From the NCBI RefSeq assembly GCF_026213295.1, contig NC_079427.1, forward strand, positions 2,363,719-2,427,718: a stretch of 64,000 nucleotides of DNA, in the 5' to 3' direction. The notes beneath the pieces are model-generated. The model ran no database searches and was not told where the DNA came from. It worked only from the letters and a program-made list of their open reading frames with translations. The DNA is from Gadus chalcogrammus. Taxonomy: Eukaryota; Chordata; Actinopteri; Gadiformes; Gadidae. Both the position numbers and the translations under genes were made by a program. Shown piece by piece: positions 1 to 10,352 of this stretch (positions are counted from its first letter, which is position 1; every line of letters begins with the position of its first letter).

Positions 1-197
1 GGTTCTTTTTTGTTTTTTCTGATTTTGTTTTAAATCGGAATATTCAAAGAATGAACCATACACGGATTGAATCGAAGACGAAATTGTTGTTGTTGTGTTT
101 GAAACTGGCGCGAGGGTTCTTCTGCGCGCCTAACCTGACGCTTGATCATTGTGTGGTGGGTCAACGCGCCAACGCAGCTAGATGAGTCCGTGTCCAT

Positions 198-1029
198 TAG
201 GGATGTGTCGGTCGCGACTGATTCGTTACAAAGAACGAATCCCGAACGTGAACGACAAGAACTGGTTCCCCAAAACAAGAAGAACTGGTTCTTTGATTCT
301 TTTTTTTTAACATCAACCAAACATATGGTCACGTAAATAAAATATACAAACGAACAGAGCTCCGTCTCCCCGCGACTCATATTGATTGAGTCTACAACTT
401 CCTCAAAGATTCAGCCAATGAGAGGTAACAATGGTGTTGGAATGGCACCTGGGTAAACCAATGACAAGGCGGTACCGTCGAATATGCGCGCTTTCTCTCT
501 CTGACGTATCTTGGGTCATACCATTCGACTCATATATCCCCCTACATTTTTTCGAAAATAGACTTGACCTCCATCTGTTTATTGGATAAACACATTTCCC
601 AATCCCAGGAGTCTTTGCTCCATTCTACGTCAATTTAAGAACAAACAAAGAAATTAAACTGCAGTTCGTATTTTTTATTTATGACCATGCAAGTTCTGTA
701 ATGCCTGAACAATGAAGAATTAAATGTAAAGTAAAATAAAATTATAAATGTAAAACCATAAATGAAATATAGAGAGTAAGCAAGTGGTATAAATATTGGT
801 GGGACGTTCGACATACTATATAGCAGGTATCTCCAAACGGCGGACTGCGGACTTGACGGTCCTATCCGGACCCACGACATATTAAAAAAAAAAAAATGTT
901 GTTTTTTAAAAAAAAAAAAAAAAATTAATATGTAATCTGACGTAACGAACGAATCAAATAAACGAATCGTTATAGTGAACTGAACTGAAAGAACTAGTTC
1001 CCGGAAAAGAATCATTTTGCCCATCCCTA
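198..1029. mobile_element. Non-autonomous hAT-type element
   Basis: An 832-base segment starts TAGGGATG and ends CATCCCTA, so the ends are inverted. It is flanked by perfect 8-base direct repeats, GTGTCCAT at 190-197 and again at 1030-1037. An 8-base duplication is the hAT signature. There is no transposase; the interior is AT-rich with A and T runs near 880-925. The flanking sequence on both sides belongs to another repeat family, so this is an insertion into a MITE. Confidence 0.8.
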
Positions 1030-1260
1030 GTGTCCATGCAAGTGAACGGAGCGTTCCCTCTTCGTCATAACTATCAAACCAAACATCCTTCACATTCACC
1101 GAGCGAACATTATGAAAGTAAAATGCACATTTCTCGCTAAAAATGTTTCCATAAACGCATTTAATGGCGTAACTATGTTACTATTTCCACCCAGAATAAA
1201 GAAAGATGTCGGCCGTATGCTTCTGTCCAAGATCACTAGCGGAGACGTTTGTAGTGACGT
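1030..1260 (+). repeat. MITE fragment, same family as the copies at 42.2 and 44.1 kb
   Basis: The stretch containing GCAAGTGAACGGAGCG, TTTCTCGCTAAAAATGTTT and TGGCGTAACTATGTTACT recurs nearly unchanged at 44330-44480 (plus) and in reverse at 42240-42420. Bases about 110-197, left of the hAT insertion, are its upstream part. The copy at 44093-44703 is complete and shows Harbinger-like ends. No protein is encoded; any frame here is a by-product of the repeat. Confidence 0.7.
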
Positions 1261-1261
1261 C

Positions 1262-1410
1262 ATGACGTTGCTCACGCCGGCTCTATGGCTGGCTCTGGCC
1301 GGTGTGAAACCAACCGGTTCTTAACTGGGGTAAGGCTGGAACCAGTTTGGAACTGGCCCTAGCACCAGCCCGGAACTGGCTCTCGGTTCTTTTTGGTGTG
1401 AAAGCGGCAA
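1262..1410. repeat. MITE end, same family as the element at 14.9-15.5 kb
   Basis: This is about 85-90% similar by eye to 15345-15496. Shared blocks include GTGACGTCATGACGTTGCTC, CTAGCACCAGCCCGGAACTG and the terminal GGTTCTTTTTGGTGTGAAAG. Only one end of the element is present. Confidence 0.65.
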
Positions 1411-3349
1411 TGAGGAGAACTGGCACTCGCGGGTTAGTTCCGGTTTTCTGGACTGGTTGCAGTAATAATCTTTGACCACTCGGGGCGCTCGTAGGCGAGT
1501 CCAGAATGAATGGGAGCCAACGGGGTTTTATCCTCAGAATCCACTTTTCTCACGATGTAATTTTAAAGTTGCTATCAAAGGGTGGGGCTAAGATAATAAA
1601 CTCAGCTGAATATTGCATTTTTTAAGGTCACGTATCTGTTCTAAAAAGGCGTTAAAAACATGCGATGACGTCACACACTGTAATACTGTCAGAGGTACTG
1701 CTTTACGGCAGTTTCTAAAGCACTTCCCTTGTCCCGCAACGATAACACCAGCTGTTGGAGGTAAGGCTTTTTTTTTGCCCTAGTTACAGAGTTTTAGTGA
1801 GCTAATGTAAAAAAAAGAAATGCGCGAATGTTTTACATATGTATGTTACTTACAGAGAGTGTTTTTTCTAATCCTCACTAGTGCCGATGATAAAGCTTTT
1901 TTTTTTGGTAACGATTATGAGCCATTTCTTTCTCCTAAAATAGAAACCTGGATTAGAATCATAATTTTAAGACTGCATCAATTTAGTTTACATCAGTAAA
2001 CAATCTGCTAGAGAGCAGTGTTCTGTTGTTCTCCTCATGCCTCTTCCTTTCTTGATCTCGACAGTCGGACCTTGATGCTGTGACAACGGACAAGTCTTCT
2101 TCCTCTGTCCTTTTCCCCTGCCTCTGTTCAGTATGTTCAGTGTTGTTAAATCATTTCTCTTTTTTTTTTATTAGTCACTGTTCTTATTGTGTTCTCGTTA
2201 GTGTGATGTTTGAATAAACTTGCCTGTTGCAATGTTGGTATAATGTTTGTATAATTACTGTTTTACAACTGTTACTGTTTCAATGTGACCCAGACCATAT
2301 TTCTCATTTAACAAACATGTGTAGCTTATAATGTGTTGCATGGCAGAGCAATTACGGTATATTCAATGGCTTAAAAAAAAACCATCTGTAAAGATCAGTG
2401 AATGCATAGAAATCAATGACAAGTGGTGTAGATGGTTTTCCCTCTGTGCAAGGTCATTAGCCCAAGTCCTACAAAAAAATAACGACTGTAATAGCAGATG
2501 TTGAAGTTGTTAAATCGTTAACTAACCATTTGTATGGAACAATCGGTTAAGGTAAGCTAAGTGCTCGAGTCTCGACACTTTAGAGAATGTCTAGCGCGCA
2601 ACTTGAATAAGTCATGTGCGATATTACCCGGGCTCCAGCGCAACTTTCCTTACCAGGTGAAGCCTCAGGTAGCCTAGGACAATTCATACAGGAGCAAGCA
2701 AGAACGTTACCTTTTTCTGTCCTTGGTAAACGAAAAGACGGACAATACGTTTCCACTGTAAGTGCAGTTTATCATTGCACATTTACGAGGCATTTCTTTT
2801 TTAAACTATCTTTATTTTCGAAAAATAGACAATGACAGATTAAATGATATTGAGCGGGATATTGACTGTATTATTTAAGGTGGTCATACCGTACCTACCA
2901 TGTATATAACACATTGAACATTGAACACAAGAAATGGAAGAAATTCATTCATTCATTTATGCCCATGTACTTTCACCATACATACTATCTAAAAAATAAA
3001 AGGACCTGCAGGAAAATATAAATACAGTACTCAAAAATTGAGTTAACACGTTTCTGATTGCTCTTCAGCTTCAGATGCCGTAAGAGGGGTCTCCGGTCGT
3101 AATCAGTCGCAAGTCCGTCCCTGACCAATCAGCATTCATTAGCAGAATGCTAGCGTGTATGGCCAACAACGGCCCAAACTGTAAGAAATCGAAAGGACAT
3201 AAGTACTCACTCATTTGACTTTTGAACCATAATCTATATTGAACTTGCGGAATCTACAATAAAATTTGCGATATTTCAACGACAAGCAGGTGAAAGAGGC
3301 ATAATTAGCCGTTTAGCCCCATAGACTCCTATTCAATCTGGACAATCCC
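1411..3349. other. Intergenic, no gene seen
   Basis: An AT-rich stretch with poly-T runs. I see no splice-bounded exon, RNA gene or recognisable repeat end. A short open frame near 2614-2835 lacks similarity to anything I know and is not called. Confidence 0.4.
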
Positions 3350-4632
3350 TCAAAACTTTGACCAGCATCAGTTTGCTTATAAAGCAAACAGGTCGACAGC
3401 TGATGCAATCGCCACTGTCCACCACACTGCAGCAAGTCACCTGGAAAAACAGGGGAATTATGTCAGGATGCTTTTTGTTGACTTTAGTTCGGCGTTTAAC
3501 ACAATCTTGCCGAACATTCTCATCAGGAAGCTGACTGACCTGGATTTCCCTGCCCCAACCTGTAAATGGATTTACAGCTTCCTGACGGACCGTCCACAGA
3601 CAGTGAGGATGGGGACACAAACATCTTCCACCCTGACACTCAGCACGGGCTCCCCTCAGGGCTGTGTGCTGAGCCCCTTCCTGTATTCTCTTTACACGCA
3701 TGACTGCGTCCCCGCCCATCACTCCAATGTCATCGTCAAATTTGCGGATGACACTACAGTGATGGGTCTCATCTCCAACGGTGACGAGACAGCATACAGG
3801 GAGGAAGTCCAGAGGCTCACAGCCTGGTGTTCAGCTAATAACCTTTTGCTGAACGCCAGCAAAACCAAGGAGATGATATTTGACTGGAGCGCGACGAGAG
3901 GTGACCCCACCCCACTCCAGATAGACGGGGTCTGCGTGGAGAAGGTCTCCTCCTTCAAGTTTCTGGGGATGCAGGTCAGTAAGGACCTAACCTGGCACAC
4001 CAACACGGTTGCGGTGGTCGGAAAAGCTCAGCAGAGGCTATTTTTTCTAAGACTGCTGAGGAAATGCCAGGTGGGGACAAAGCTGCTGCAGACCTTTTAC
4101 CACTCTGCTGTTGAAAGTGTACTGGTGTATGGCATTACGGTGTGGTACGCAAACTGCACAGCCAAAGACAGGAAAACCCTGCAGGGGGTTATTAAGACGG
4201 CAGGAAAAATCATCGGCTGCCCCCTGCCCTCCCTGGAGAACATTGCCACCTCCCGGGGGCTGAATAGGGCAAAAAGAATTATGAGTGACCCATCACACCC
4301 CGGCCATGGCTTCTTCCAACTCCTCCCTTCGGGTAGGAGATACAGGTCCCTTGGGAGCCGGACAAACAGGCTGAGGAATACCTTCTACCCCTGGGCAATT
4401 CGTCTACTTAACGCCTGACCCCCCCCCAATGGACATGTGAAATCCTCTACCATATTTATTTATTTAAAAAAAAAGACACTTATATGTTGACTGCATATTT
4501 ATATTTATTGTGCCTATTGCTGTTGTTTGTGTTTGTATTTTTGCACAGTTTTATTTTGCACTATGGGTAGTGAGCACCACCCCCAATTTCATTGTACAAG
4601 TTTGCACAATGACAATAAAGTATGAATCTACT
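3350..4632 (+). mobile_element. 5'-truncated CR1/L2-type LINE
   Basis: The segment holds the reverse-transcriptase C-terminal two thirds, a short 3' UTR, and a tail reading GCACAATGACAATAAAGTAT. A 46-base piece of the same kind of 3' end lies in reverse at 35497-35542, which supports placing the 3' end near 4630. The 5' end is lost. This is the usual outcome of incomplete target-primed reverse transcription. Clade assignment (L2 versus Rex/CR1) is by general resemblance only. Confidence 0.85.
3360..4418 (+). CDS. LINE reverse transcriptase, C-terminal part
   Basis: One open frame of about 352 codons has no internal stop, so the copy is relatively young. It reads through RT motifs in order: DQHQFAYKANRSTADA near the truncated start, the Asp-containing MLFVDFSSAFNTI, the GSPQGCVLSPFLYSL block, then the catalytic FADDTTV at 3741-3755. 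It continues through FKFLGMQVS and the thumb region and ends in the LLPSGRRYRSLGSRTNRL tail typical of fish LINEs of this group. The first ATG (3468) lies inside the domain and is not a real start; coding runs in from 3360. The endonuclease domain and ORF1 are missing, so it cannot move by itself. Confidence 0.85.
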   Translation, partial: DQHQFAYKANRSTADAIATVHHTAASHLEKQGNYVRMLFVDFSSAFNTILPNILIRKLTDLDFPAPTCKWIYSFLTDRPQTVRMGTQTSSTLTLSTGSPQGCVLSPFLYSLYTHDCVPAHHSNVIVKFADDTTVMGLISNGDETAYREEVQRLTAWCSANNLLLNASKTKEMIFDWSATRGDPTPLQIDGVCVEKVSSFKFLGMQVSKDLTWHTNTVAVVGKAQQRLFFLRLLRKCQVGTKLLQTFYHSAVESVLVYGITVWYANCTAKDRKTLQGVIKTAGKIIGCPLPSLENIATSRGLNRAKRIMSDPSHPGHGFFQLLPSGRRYRSLGSRTNRLRNTFYPWAIRLLNA

Positions 4633-5741
4633 CGCCCGCGATCACCCCCAGTGGATGTCTCATGGAACTACAACCAAAATCGGTACAATGGGGCGTATAG
4701 GGAGTGCCCAGGCTCTTCGTAGACGGGCTCTGACAGTACTCGCTTGATGCGTGCTTCGAATTGGAACGAATTGAGAAACGGCTTACCATTCAGCTATGGA
4801 CAGTTCTGCGTTGTGCGTCATAGCCTACGTCAGCCTACACAGACAATGTTCTAAATAAAATGAAATGATAATATGATAAATATCATAAAAAGGGTGGACG
4901 TCAATAATTTAATGAAAAATCATGTTGTATGATACAATTATACAAAAAAAAAAAGAATTGATTTGTTCAGAAAACGTTCTCACTTGCAGTTACGCCACCG
5001 CCAGGGCGGGGGGTGCTGCAGCACCCCTAAGCACCCCCACTTCCCGCGTCCCTGCGTAGCATCATACTTTACATGATGTGCTTTGATCCATTTCATAACA
5101 GTCGTTATGTTTATGTATAATAATTAAATGGAGAGTGTTACACAAAATCTGTGGTTCTTTTTGAGACAAACTTTATTAAAAAAATAGTACAACATAAATA
5201 TACATTAGAAGTAAACAAATAAAGCACAAAGGCCACACGTTGAGTAGGCATCACGGTAACATGTCTTAGTAGTTTCACTGTCGCCAGATTGTGATAACTG
5301 ATATCTGAGCCTTTTACAGCCACCAACTAGACCTCATGCTGACAATTGGCTGAGTGTGTTGATGCAATGAGTTAGCTCATTCAACAATAATAATAAAAAA
5401 ACACCAGAATAAATAAGAACAGAGGATGGACACACGTCCCCATGATAATGTGCATATGATCATTACAACTCTTATAGCTAAACTAAAGATAGGCTATTTA
5501 ACATATTTTCCTATTTCTTTTGAACGTGTCGGCAAGGTTACTGAGCTTCATATCTGTGAAGGAACGTTCATGTTGAACAGAACAGACCGCGACGGGTAGT
5601 CACAACCACACGCAACAGCCAAACACATACCAATGAACACACACAAGCACACGCGCACAATGTCACACTCACACACGTTTACGTTGACTCACTTTCAACA
5701 TCCGAGAATCATTCTGATGCGGTTTTAGCTGGTAAGGCCAA
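4633..5741. other. Intergenic, no gene seen
   Basis: AT-rich non-coding DNA with CA-rich patches near 5640-5680. No frame resembles a known protein. It precedes two candidate exons at 5742 and 6085. Confidence 0.4.
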
Positions 5742-5911
5742 ATGGGCAACACGTTAAGTGACTACCTCACTCAGGAAGGGAGGTTTGGCAGCGTGGTCAG
5801 TAGCGTCCAGCAGCAGTTCATAACCCATCCTACATGTGGATACATTACACCACTTTACCATGCAGGGATTCAGCAGGGAGGACAACGGAGAGAGGAAACT
5901 TCTGCGATGCG
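5742..5911 (+). CDS. Candidate first coding exon, unidentified protein
   Basis: An ATG at 5742 is preceded in frame by TAA at 5733. It opens 56 codons beginning MGNTLSDYLTQEGRFGS and stops at a strong donor, GCG|GTAAGT. The MGxxxS start fits an N-myristoylation signal. I do not recognise the protein. Exit phase is 2. The next candidate exon (6085-6302) has a GT-AG intron 173 bases away, but joining them in this phase meets a stop after about ten codons. So either an exon is missing, this exon is 5' UTR, or one call is wrong. Confidence 0.35.
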
Positions 5912-6084
5912 GTAAGTAAACCCAGAACTGAGTGGATGTTTATAATTCAACCTGGTTAATCAAACACTGAGGGGTAACAACTGCCTGTCCTCGGCAACCC
6001 AAAGTAGACCCCCAAACGGCCCGCTTGGAAGTCAGGTAATGTGATGGTCAATTTGAACAACATGTTATTTTTTTCCCCTTGAAG

Positions 6085-6302
6085 GATCCACTTTCAGAAA
6101 CACCTTCACATCTTTTGACAACAATCAACACTCCGATTAAACATTTTGCAGCACCAACATTTACCAAAGAGAAAGGCATGCAGGAGCAGGTCCGCTGGGA
6201 GGCCGCGGTGGGGCTGTCTATCTGCCACCTTCTGATCACAGAACTCAGCCAGAAAGCACGCAACTCAAGAGTGGATGTTTGGCCTTTTTTGCAAATTATT
6301 GG
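6085..6302 (+). CDS. Candidate exon, unidentified protein
   Basis: A polypyrimidine run (TTATTTTTTTCCCCTTGAAG) leads into 72 open codons that end at the consensus donor TGG|GTGAGT. The frame contains MQEQVRWEAAVGLSICHLL and a following helical-looking stretch, then WPFLQIIG. Composition is ordinary for a folded helical protein, but I do not recognise the family. If no upstream exon joins, the ATG at 6178 could be a start. A (TG)n tract begins 21 bases after the donor. It is a splice-signal and coding-like call without homology support. Confidence 0.4.
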
Positions 6303-6322
6303 GTGAGTGTGGGATGTTGGTG

Positions 6323-6429
<107 letters not shown>

Positions 6430-6797
6430 GTGACAACCCGCTCCCCCCCAGGGGGATCCGGGGGCGGGTGGTGGAGGGCGTGTACCGCCGCCATCCGCTA
6501 GCCGGAGGCAGAGAGCACTTCATCCCTCACCCTCATCAGCCAGACGGGGAACACCTGGCCGGAGGAAGGAAAGGAGCGGGCGGACATCTTAAAAGGCAGC
6601 CGAGGACTCATTCCAGGGGACAGGCAGTCAGACCTACAAGGAGGAGGCCATCGACACGTCCCAGGCTACGAGGCTCACGGAGACCCTAGCACAGTGATAT
6701 ACTGTATACCTTGTTATTTTGCCTATTCTTGTGAATAAACGCAGACTACGGCTTAAACCAGCATCCCGAGCGTGGTACTTGCCGTATGGTCCCTCCA
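6430..6797 (+). mobile_element. LTR-like segment, possibly a solo Gypsy LTR
   Basis: The block starts TGTGACAACCC beside the (TG)n, holds a TATA-like CTTAAAAGGCAGCC near 6590 and a GTGAATAAACGC polyadenylation-type signal near 6730. It continues into CATCCCGAGCGTGGTACTTG. This order of TG start, promoter, AATAAA and conserved tail resembles fish Gypsy LTRs. No second LTR or internal coding was found, and the right border is uncertain. Confidence 0.35.
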
Positions 6798-8060
6798 CCG
6801 GAATGGGCCCTTCACCTCAACGATGTCTGTCTCTCCCACCAGACCATCGGGGAGGCCCCCAGGATCCCAGAGTCAGCCAGCCACAAACCAGACCCTCTGA
6901 CCTTCATGCCCGTAGCTTCTTCAAATGCCTGCTTCCCTTCCTGCTCACTAGCTCCACCCCACTGTACAGCCAGCACTCCATGCAGTTCCTGATTCCCAGA
7001 GCTTAGAACTGAGGGAAGGGATGACACACTTCGCCATCAGCACCCTTCCAAAATGGCTAGCCGCCAGCCGCCCCTTCCTCAGAGCATGCCAGAGGGGATT
7101 GTCCTTCTGCCCCGCTGTCTGCTGCTCATCAAAGCAGCAGAGTGGCGGCCCTTGTCGTCCCCACGGGGGAAACCCGCAGGAGGTAGAATTGCTGACTACA
7201 GAGTCGCCAGTGCAGACCTGTAAAGAATTGCATCCCACTCACAGCCTGTTCACCACAATGAAGAGCATTGGGTGTGATCGGACTTTAAAAATAATACAAT
7301 GATCCATACATTTGACATTCCTTAAGTTTCCTTTTGATTTACAGGATATGATGACCAACGTGATCTTATTTGTCTACGTAGTGTCAACATGACTATAAGG
7401 AAGGGGCATATTGATCTTCCCAATTATTTATCTTATTGTTTGTTATACCATCATCATAGTGTACTATTATAGTTTTTGCATTATTTATACTTTTATTATT
7501 CTTTACTCACTTTTTAAACACCTAAATTAGCTAACGTTAGCTATCTTCTCTTAAACCTTTTTATCCTTTTCACTAAATACAGCTACTTTTATCTACAGCT
7601 AACTAAACTTAGTAACAGTTCTCAAACTTTCCATAAGTCTTGTCATCAGCATTCAATTTGTAGCTAGACCTAGTGCTTGTATTTTTTTTTTTTTAATCAT
7701 TGCATTTTTTTAATATTCACTGCAGCATGATAATGAGATGATTACTACAACTAAAGCCATATTCCTAACTAGCCAGCCTGCGGAACTCACCTCAACCCTG
7801 TATTGTCTTCTCTTTCAAGCCGGTCCTCACAAACACAGCAGTCCAGTACACGGTCGGACTTGTACTGGTTTTCCCCCATTTGGACACTCTGTCCTCATCT
7901 CTAATAAACCGTGTCATATCAGAAAGCGACGTCAGCGTCGCTCCGTGATCGAGTACAGCGGTAATCGACATTAATCTATGCATACACTTTCGCGGGTGCG
8001 GGTTAACGTTTCCATGGTAACGGCGAGCTCCACCAATCATAGACGTCGTGTTACACCTTA
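6798..8060. other. Unassigned region
   Basis: About 6800-7240 is GC-rich with several short open frames in competing directions, none recognisable. The plus frame over about 7020-7220 is the most protein-like but has no clear splice signals at its left. From 7300 the sequence is AT-rich and non-coding. Confidence 0.3.
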
Positions 8061-8062
<2 letters not shown>

Positions 8063-8091
<29 letters not shown>

Positions 8092-9040
8092 ATTGTATTT
8101 ATAATGCACTTTATATTCAAGAATCTCAAAGTGCTTCAGAGAAAAAAATACCAAAAAACTATTAAAAAGGGGGAACCTCAAAGAAAGTTTAGCTAAATGC
8201 TCTTTTAAAGAGATGGGTTTTGAGGTTCCGTTTAAAAAGAGCTGTAGTCTGTGGAGCCCTCAGGTGGTCAGGGATGGCGTTCCATAGTCTAGGGGCAGCA
8301 GCAGAAAAGGCCCGATCACCCATGGTGCACAGCTTCGTATGTCGGGTTTGGAGGGTGTGAGTGGATCCTGAACGGAGTGTACGTGAGTTTGTCGGGGGGG
8401 TGAGGAGTTCCTGAAGGTAGAGGGGGGCAAGTCCGTGAAGGCACTGGTGGGTGAGGAGGGAGACCTTGTACTCAATTCTGAGTGAGACAGGGAGCCAGTG
8501 CAGTGATTTCAGGATGGGGGTGATGTGGTCATGCTTGCGCACCCTCATCAGGACCCTGGCAGCACTGTTTTGAATGTATTGGAGCCTCTGGATGCTCTTG
8601 CCAGGGATCCCAATGAGGAGTGCATTGCAGTAGTCCAACCTGGAGGAGACAAAGGCATGGACGAGCTTCTCTGCATCAGCCAGGGTGAGTGATTGGCGGA
8701 GTTTGGCGATGTTCCTGAGGTGGTATAAAGCTGTCTTACAGAGGTGTTTGATGTGGGTGTCAAAATTAAGTTGTGGGTCCATTTTAACACCGAGGTTGGT
8801 GACGGATGTGGAAAGGGGGATGTTTTTGCCAGAGAAGGTGATATTGGTGATGGTGGGGGAGCGGAGCTGATGTGGCGTGCCAATAAGGATGGCTTCCGTT
8901 TTATGGCTGTTAAGTTGTAGGAAGTTGAGCTTCATCCACGCCTCTATCTCCTCCAGGCAGGTGGTCAGTGTGGATGTTGGCAGAGGAGCAGAAGAAGTGG
9001 GGGTTGTCCTGATGTAGAGCTGTGTATCATCAGCATAGCA
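8063..9040 (-). mobile_element. 5'-truncated CR1/L2-type LINE, inverted
   Basis: On the minus strand the segment runs from a YADD-containing RT core at 9040 to a 3' end with a (TTA)n tail at about 8063-8092. This is the simple-repeat tail expected of this LINE class. It is a different family from the LINE at 3.35 kb. Confidence 0.85.
8189..9040 (-). CDS. LINE reverse transcriptase, C-terminal part
   Basis: Coding is open from the catalytic YADDTQLYI (9037-9011) to a stop at 8189. It goes through LEEIEAWMKLNFLQLNSHKT, VTNLGVKMD, SSRLDYCNALLIGIP, AARVLMRVRKHDHITPIL and SLHWLPVSLRIEYK, and ends in FKRNLKTHLFKRAFS. These are hallmark thumb and C-terminal blocks of fish L2/CR1-type elements. The finger domain and endonuclease are absent. 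The ATG at 8935 is internal to the domain. Confidence 0.85.
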   Translation of the reverse strand, partial: CYADDTQLYIRTTPTSSAPLPTSTLTTCLEEIEAWMKLNFLQLNSHKTEAILIGTPHQLRSPTITNITFSGKNIPLSTSVTNLGVKMDPQLNFDTHIKHLCKTALYHLRNIAKLRQSLTLADAEKLVHAFVSSRLDYCNALLIGIPGKSIQRLQYIQNSAARVLMRVRKHDHITPILKSLHWLPVSLRIEYKVSLLTHQCLHGLAPLYLQELLTPPTNSRTLRSGSTHTLQTRHTKLCTMGDRAFSAAAPRLWNAIPDHLRAPQTTALFKRNLKTHLFKRAFS

Positions 9041-9084
9041 TTAGCTAGATTGTGTGTAGTGTAGTGCAGGAGCATATACCAACA

Positions 9085-9132
9085 TGATGGATGGATGGAT
9101 GGATGGATGGATGGATGGATGGATGGATGGAT
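9085..9132. repeat. (GATG)n microsatellite
   Basis: Twelve or so copies of a four-base unit directly beyond the truncated LINE end. Confidence 0.95.
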
Positions 9133-9139
9133 AACCACT

Positions 9140-10350
9140 TTATGAAGCTTTTATTAAGGCAAACTGGAAAATGGATTTCCTGCAGGAAATGCGGTGAGTT
9201 CTGTAGTGCAAAGTGAGGTTGAAAATATGTTTTAATAAAGCCACATAGTTAAAAACGTGAAGAAATGCTGGGTCGGCCTACCTCAAAGTTATTGTTAATT
9301 TCAACCCTGATAAAGATTTTGACCATGCGTAGCAGTAGACGTCTGGCAGTGATTTGCTTCCATAGTTGATAGTCATAGTGATCTTTTAAAGAAGTTTCTG
9401 CAGCGACCTCTTGGTCCCACTGGGAGCTGTGGTATTTGATCTCTGATATAGGAGGTCCTGCCTTTATTGGGACATTAAAAATGTTCTTAAAAATATTTTT
9501 TCATTAATGAATCAAGCAATTTCAAATAGACGCATGGCAGTGATTTATTTCAATAGTTTGTGTGATCTCTTAAGGAAGTGTCTCCCTCCTTTAGTTGCTG
9601 TTCTCCACCTGTCCCAGATGTCCTCTGACTCTTCCCCTTCAAAGATCCTGCCACTCCCATCTGAGATCGCTTCATTCCCCTCACCTTCCTTTCTTCCATC
9701 TTCCCACCTGCCCCTCAATCCCTCTCTCTCCCCATATCTAGGCTACCATATATATGTTAACTTCATTTGTTCCCTTGTTGGGTCGTTACATGCACCTTTT
9801 TCATTCTAGGTTTCCTGCTGTTAAACCTCTCTGTGCCAGTTCATGGACCTATGGTCCACATTGTCTTTATTAAAAGTATTACGTTCCTTGAGTTATAGAA
9901 TGGTGGAGTTATATTAATGTAATCGTACCAAACGTCAATACTACACTCCACCTAGGAGACTACTTCTGGGCTCCTCCAGACGATGGACGCAGGGTGGTGG
10001 TGTTGGTTTATTGCAAAATTATGATTATTAACATGACAATAGGGCTCCCCTACCATGCAGTAGTCCTCCGGAGTGCGTGTGTCTGATGGCTGGTTTAACC
10101 TGCGCACCTTGATTATACAATATGCAACAGGTGTGCAGCCTCACCCAGCACCAGGGTCCAATCAGCCTCCGCCAGGTGAGGCTATTTACACCGGCCATCA
10201 TCCGCACACACTCCCACAGTGATTCCATTTTTACTAAAGTTTACTGATATTAATTGTGTTGGCATGTGCATATAAATATGTCAAACAAATGAAGCAAGAA
10301 AGCGTTTGTTTGACCATTTTATTTTGCCCCGAACAGAGGCCTGAACATTC
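9140..10350. other. Intergenic, no gene seen
   Basis: Contains a pyrimidine-rich segment at about 9600-9740 and a short segment near 10030-10220. I recognise no gene or complete mobile element. Confidence 0.35.
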
Positions 10351-10352
10351 CT

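Noticed and set aside
635..1099. A 154-codon minus-strand open frame
   Set aside because: It spans a hAT border and a MITE, and the same sequence recurs in the MITE copies at 42.4 and 44.2 kb; it is a repeat by-product.
2614..2835. A 73-codon plus-strand open frame
   Set aside because: No similarity, no splice or start context, and AT-rich surroundings; likely chance.
7020..7240. Competing open frames on both strands in a GC-rich block
   Set aside because: None has splice borders or known similarity, and GC-rich DNA favours chance open frames.
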